64,000 nucleotides of DNA from Marinobacterium rhizophilum (lineage in GTDB: Bacteria; Pseudomonadota; Gammaproteobacteria; Pseudomonadales; Balneatricaceae): positions 3,100,001 through 3,164,000 of the forward strand of contig NZ_CP073347.1 of NCBI RefSeq assembly GCF_024397915.1, in the 5' to 3' direction. Below are positions 61,270-64,000 of this stretch, piece after piece. A program made the translations under genes and the position numbers. The stretch's first letter is position 1. Every line of letters begins with the position of its first letter. The notes below the pieces were generated by a model. The model did no database searches, was not told where the DNA came from, and was given only the letters and a program-made list of their open reading frames with translations.

Positions 61270-62997
61270 ATGACACCCCTGCAGCAACGCATCGCCGGAC
61301 ACCTGCAACTGCTTTATCCACAGCTGGATGCGATGGAGTTCGCGCAGGAATGCCTGGCACAATTCGGCCTGGCGGCCGACGCCCCGTCGCCGACGCCCCA
61401 CCGCAACCTCTGGGACCAGAGTGATGTGGCCGTGATCACCTACGGTGACAGCCTGCGTTCGGAGCACGAAGCGCCGCTGCACAGCCTGCTCGGCTTTCTC
61501 AACACCCGCCTGCAGGACTGCATCTCCACCGTGCATATCCTGCCGTTCTTTCCCTACAGCTCGGACGACGGCTTCAGCGTCATGGATTACACCACGGTCA
61601 ACCCGTCCCTGGGCAACTGGGACGACATTGCCCGGCTTAGCCGCCACTTCAAGGTCATGGGCGACCTGGTCATCAACCACTGCTCCAGCCGCAGCCTCTG
61701 GTTCGAGAACTACAAGCAGGGCGTCGAACCCGGCGCCGGCTACTTTGTCGAGGCCTCGCCGGACACCGATCTCAGCGCCGTGGTGCGGCCCCGTACCTCG
61801 CCGCTGCTGCGCGAGGTCAAGACGCCCGGCGGCGAGCGCCACCTCTGGTGCACCTTCAGCCACGACCAGCTCGACCTCGATTTCCAGAACCCCCGGGTGC
61901 TGCTGGAGTTTCTGAAAATCATCCGGCTTTATCTCGACAAGGGCATCCGCTGGTTCCGCCTCGATGCCGTTGCCTTCCTGTGGAAAACCCCGGGGACGCC
62001 CTGCATCAACCTGCCCGAAACCCACGAAGTCATCCGGCTGTTGCGGCTGATGATCGAACACCGTGCCGCCGATGCGGTGATCGTCACCGAGACCAATATC
62101 CCCAACCGGGAAAACCTGACCTATTTCGGCAACGCCAACGAAGCCCACCTGATCTACAACTTTTCGCTGCCGCCACTGCTGATCAATACCCTGATCACCG
62201 GCTGCTGCAAGCACCTGAAGAACTGGCTCATGACCATGCCACCAGCGCAGTACGGCACCACCTACCTGAATTTCATCGCCTCCCACGACGGCATCGGGCT
62301 AAGGCCCACCGAAGGCCTGCTCAGCGACTGGGAACTCGATACGCTGATCGGCACCCTGCAGCGCTTTGGCGGCCACCTCAGCTCGCGCACCACCCCCGGC
62401 GGCGCAACCAGGCCCTACGAGATCAATATCAGTTTATGGGATGCGTTTCGGGGCACCGCGGCCCAGGGACCGGATCAATGGCAGTTCGCCCGTTTTCTCT
62501 GCGCGGCGGGCATCATGGCGGCACTGGAGGGTATTCCTGCATTTTATATCCACAGCCTGTTCGCCACCGAAAACGACGATGCCCGCGTCGAGCACACCGG
62601 CAGTTTCCGTTCAATCAACCGCCATATCTGGCAGGCCGAGGACCTGGAAAGCGCACTGAGCAGTGACACCCACCACCGGCAAGTTTTCGATGCCATGCGC
62701 AAGCTATTACGCCTGCGCCGCCAGCAGCCTGCGTTCCACCCCAACGCCACCCAGTACACCCTGCATACCGGCGAGGCGCTATTTTCCTTCTGGCGCCAGA
62801 GTATCGACCGCCACCAGAGCCTCTTTGCCGTCTACAACATCAGCGATACACCCCAGACCTTCAACCTGTCGGAACTGAACCTGATTGCCACCGACGAGTG
62901 GGTGGACCTGATCAGCGGCGAGCGGTTCGAGGACCCAGTCGCCCAGGTCAGGCTGATGCCCTATCAGTTCCTCTGGCTGAGCAATCGGCACGACTGA
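61270..62997 (+). CDS. GH13 sucrose-phosphorylase-like enzyme, probable glucosylglycerate phosphorylase
   Basis: A 575-residue GH13 (subfamily 18) protein: STVHILPFFPYSSDDGFSVMDYTTVNPSLG, the nucleophile region GIRWFRLDAVAFLWK (Asp), the acid/base VIVTETNIPNREN (Glu) and ASHDGIGLRP (Asp). E. coli YcjM of this subfamily is a glucosylglycerate phosphorylase, and sucrose phosphorylase is a relative. Beside a glucosyl-3-phosphoglycerate synthase and phosphatase, turnover of glucosylglycerate to glucose-1-phosphate and glycerate is the best guess. AGGAG precedes the ATG; the longer frame from 61216 overlaps gpgS. Confidence 0.87.
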   Translation: MTPLQQRIAGHLQLLYPQLDAMEFAQECLAQFGLAADAPSPTPHRNLWDQSDVAVITYGDSLRSEHEAPLHSLLGFLNTRLQDCISTVHILPFFPYSSDDGFSVMDYTTVNPSLGNWDDIARLSRHFKVMGDLVINHCSSRSLWFENYKQGVEPGAGYFVEASPDTDLSAVVRPRTSPLLREVKTPGGERHLWCTFSHDQLDLDFQNPRVLLEFLKIIRLYLDKGIRWFRLDAVAFLWKTPGTPCINLPETHEVIRLLRLMIEHRAADAVIVTETNIPNRENLTYFGNANEAHLIYNFSLPPLLINTLITGCCKHLKNWLMTMPPAQYGTTYLNFIASHDGIGLRPTEGLLSDWELDTLIGTLQRFGGHLSSRTTPGGATRPYEINISLWDAFRGTAAQGPDQWQFARFLCAAGIMAALEGIPAFYIHSLFATENDDARVEHTGSFRSINRHIWQAEDLESALSSDTHHRQVFDAMRKLLRLRRQQPAFHPNATQYTLHTGEALFSFWRQSIDRHQSLFAVYNISDTPQTFNLSELNLIATDEWVDLISGERFEDPVAQVRLMPYQFLWLSNRHD

Positions 62998-63031
62998 CCA
63001 ACTGTACGCCCGGGCACTGCCACCAAACGAC

Positions 63032-63057
63032 AGGAGGCCACCAGACGGTGGCCTCCT
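63032..63057. terminator. Strong hairpin between GH13 and small heat-shock genes
   Basis: AGGAGGCCACC - 4 nt - GGTGGCCTCCT is a perfect 11-bp stem between two convergent genes. There is no T tract on either side, so it may act as a shared mRNA-end structure or weak terminator. Confidence 0.58.
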
Positions 63058-63075
63058 GGGGTTGGCCGCATCCTG

Positions 63076-63543
63076 TCAGGCAGCATTGCCCTTGGAGCTG
63101 TCGTGCTCCAGCACCGGTGCGCTCGTATTGATGCTGATAACACGGGGTTTCATGGCCTCCGGAAGCTGCCGCTGCAAGCCTATGGTCAGCAAGCCGTTGT
63201 TCAGCTCGGCGCCGGTGACCTCGACATGATCAGCCAGATTGAAGCGACGCTCAAAACTGCGGGTCGCTATACCCTGGTAGAGATAGCGGCTGTCGGTATC
63301 CGTATCGGCCCTTTTGCCACTGACGCTCAGCACACTGTTCTCGACCTTGAGTTCCAGTTCTTTTTTACTGAAACCGGCTACGGCCAGGCTGATGGCGTAG
63401 CGGTCATCATCAATGACTTCGATGTTATAGGGCGGATAACCACTGGCTGTCTGGTCAGCGCGCAGTGAACTGTCCAGCAGGGCTGCGAGACGGTCGAAAC
63501 CGATACTGCTGCGGTAGAGCGGCGTAAAATCGATCGTATTCAT
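63076..63543 (-). CDS. Small heat-shock protein (Hsp20/IbpA type)
   Basis: A 155-residue protein beginning MNTIDFTPLYRSSIGFDRLAALLD, as in IbpA/IbpB, with the alpha-crystallin domain at about residues 35-125 (YPPYNIEVIDDDRYAISLAVAGFSKKELELKVEN, YLYQGIATRSFERRFNLADHVEVTGAELNNGLLTIGL) and a C-terminal IxI-like PRVISIN. It holds unfolded proteins for DnaK. The start at 63543 follows AGGAGG, which is buried in a ROSE-like hairpin, and a sigma-32-like promoter lies upstream. Confidence 0.95.
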   Translation of the reverse strand: MNTIDFTPLYRSSIGFDRLAALLDSSLRADQTASGYPPYNIEVIDDDRYAISLAVAGFSKKELELKVENSVLSVSGKRADTDTDSRYLYQGIATRSFERRFNLADHVEVTGAELNNGLLTIGLQRQLPEAMKPRVISINTSAPVLEHDSSKGNAA

Positions 63544-63547
63544 GACA

Positions 63548-63567
63548 TATCCTCCTTCGGAGCGATA
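63548..63567 (-). promoter_or_regulatory. ROSE-like RNA thermometer over the hsp20 ribosome binding site
   Basis: On the minus strand TATCGCTCC - GAA - GGAGGATA folds into an 8-bp stem with one bulged G, fully covering the Shine-Dalgarno GGAGG. The 5' arm contains UCGCU, an exact match to the conserved U(U/C)GCU that faces AGGA, with the bulged G, in ROSE thermometers. Heat would melt it and open translation (inference from known family). Confidence 0.7.
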
Positions 63568-63626
63568 GGAAACAAAAACAACCTTGCAGGCAACCGATCC
63601 CATCGAGACCCGGCCCCTGCACTTAT

Positions 63627-63656
63627 TAGATAAGGACGACGCGGCGCAGTTTCAAG
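63627..63656 (-). promoter_or_regulatory. Sigma-32-like promoter of the small heat-shock gene
   Basis: CTTGAAA (63650-63656) with a 14-bp spacer and CCTTATCTA (63627-63635) on the minus strand match the heat-shock promoter, perfect at -35 and partial at -10. The -35 overlaps the stop of the upstream MFS gene. Confidence 0.62.
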
Positions 63657-64000
63657 CCCCTAACCGCGCCATGCTGCGCCCGTAACCGGCGGGATTAAAG
63701 CGCACACTGAGCAGCAGCATGCACAGGGCAATGGCGCCGTGCAGCCACCAGGCATCGACGAAATCACCCCCGCCATCACGCAGCGCGCCCACCAGCCAGG
63801 GGCCGGCGGCGGTGATCAGAAACCCGATTCCCTGCACAAAGGCCGCCAGGGCGCCGGCGGCACGGGCCCCCGGCAGATGATCAAGGCTGACAATCAGGCA
63901 GAGTGAAAAGCAGCCGCCCAGGCCAAAGCCCGCCAGCGCCACCCAGAGCCAGGGCGCGGCCTGGGGCAGCAGGGCAAAGCCCGCAAACCCCAGCAGCTGC
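63652..64000 (-). CDS. MFS transporter, CynX/YeaN-like (partial)
   Basis: The frame runs off the right window edge; about 115 C-terminal residues are visible, with hydrophobic segments typical of the last helices of a major facilitator (GFGLGGCFSLCLIVSLDHLPG, AAFVQGIGFLITAAGPWLVGALRDG). The loop and helix pattern recalls the cyanate/CynX group. Substrate cannot be told from this fragment. Confidence 0.72.
   Translation of the reverse strand, partial: QLLGFAGFALLPQAAPWLWVALAGFGLGGCFSLCLIVSLDHLPGARAAGALAAFVQGIGFLITAAGPWLVGALRDGGGDFVDAWWLHGAIALCMLLLSVRFNPAGYGRSMARLGA

Overview
The window looks like a chromosomal segment of a GC-rich marine gammaproteobacterium of the Oceanospirillales/Pseudomonadales kind, perhaps near Marinobacterium. 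This is inferred from gene content: the recN, fur, bamE, rnfH, ratA, smpB, ssrA neighbourhood, a Pseudomonas-type tmRNA tag (ANDDNYALAA), a 1621-aa NAD-glutamate dehydrogenase, Na+-coupled transporters, alginate catabolism and a glucosylglycerate-type solute cluster. No database search was possible.

Positions 1-14.3 kb are core genome. A diguanylate cyclase truncated by the window edge is followed by a NIF3/YqfO-like gene, dapB, cysE and the dnaJ-dnaK-grpE heat-shock group, with sigma-32-type promoters before grpE and dnaK. Next come recN with a LexA box, fur, bamE, rnfH, ratA, an NSS transporter, smpB and the tmRNA gene. The tmRNA 3' end is duplicated 183 bp downstream, next to a tyrosine integrase pseudogene with a frameshift and two in-frame stops. 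This marks an old, mostly lost integrative element. purC resumes the core at 17.0 kb, followed by a tripartite tricarboxylate (TctCBA-type) transporter and the large glutamate dehydrogenase.

Positions 27.1-38.9 kb form a hut locus: leftward hutI-hutG-hutU; a rightward BCCT-family betaine-type transporter overlapping a histidine-ammonia-lyase-like gene; a TTC38-like TPR protein; a YjiH-type membrane protein; and the regulator hutC. Four TGTATATACA-like operators sit before the hut transcription units. The lyase precisely lacks the Ala-Ser-Gly tripeptide that forms the MIO cofactor of HutH and has Leu in place of the catalytic Tyr280. With the BCCT transporter this points to a trimethylated histidine (hercynine or ergothioneine) as the substrate: loss of trimethylamine would give (thio)urocanate for HutU/HutI/HutG, and the resulting glutamate could go to GdhB. 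This is the most interesting system in the window.

Positions 39.0-58.8 kb are an alginate island: a MATE exporter, an AlgS-AlgM1-AlgM2-AlgQ-like oligoalginate ABC importer with an SDR and D-mannonate dehydratase downstream, a leftward kdgF-SSS symporter-amidohydrolase unit, and a rightward run of two tandem cytoplasmic PL17-type oligoalginate lyases, kdgK and a probable DEH reductase, then a FadR-type GntR regulator. A recurring TTGTAYKACAA motif lies before these units, and a weaker copy lies in the promoter of the Tct operon. No secreted alginate lyase and no eda are present here.

Positions 59.2-63.0 kb hold a three-gene cluster for a glucosylglycerate-type compatible solute (phosphatase, synthase, GH13 phosphorylase). 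The window ends with a small heat-shock protein gene carrying a ROSE-like RNA thermometer and a sigma-32-like promoter, and a truncated MFS transporter.
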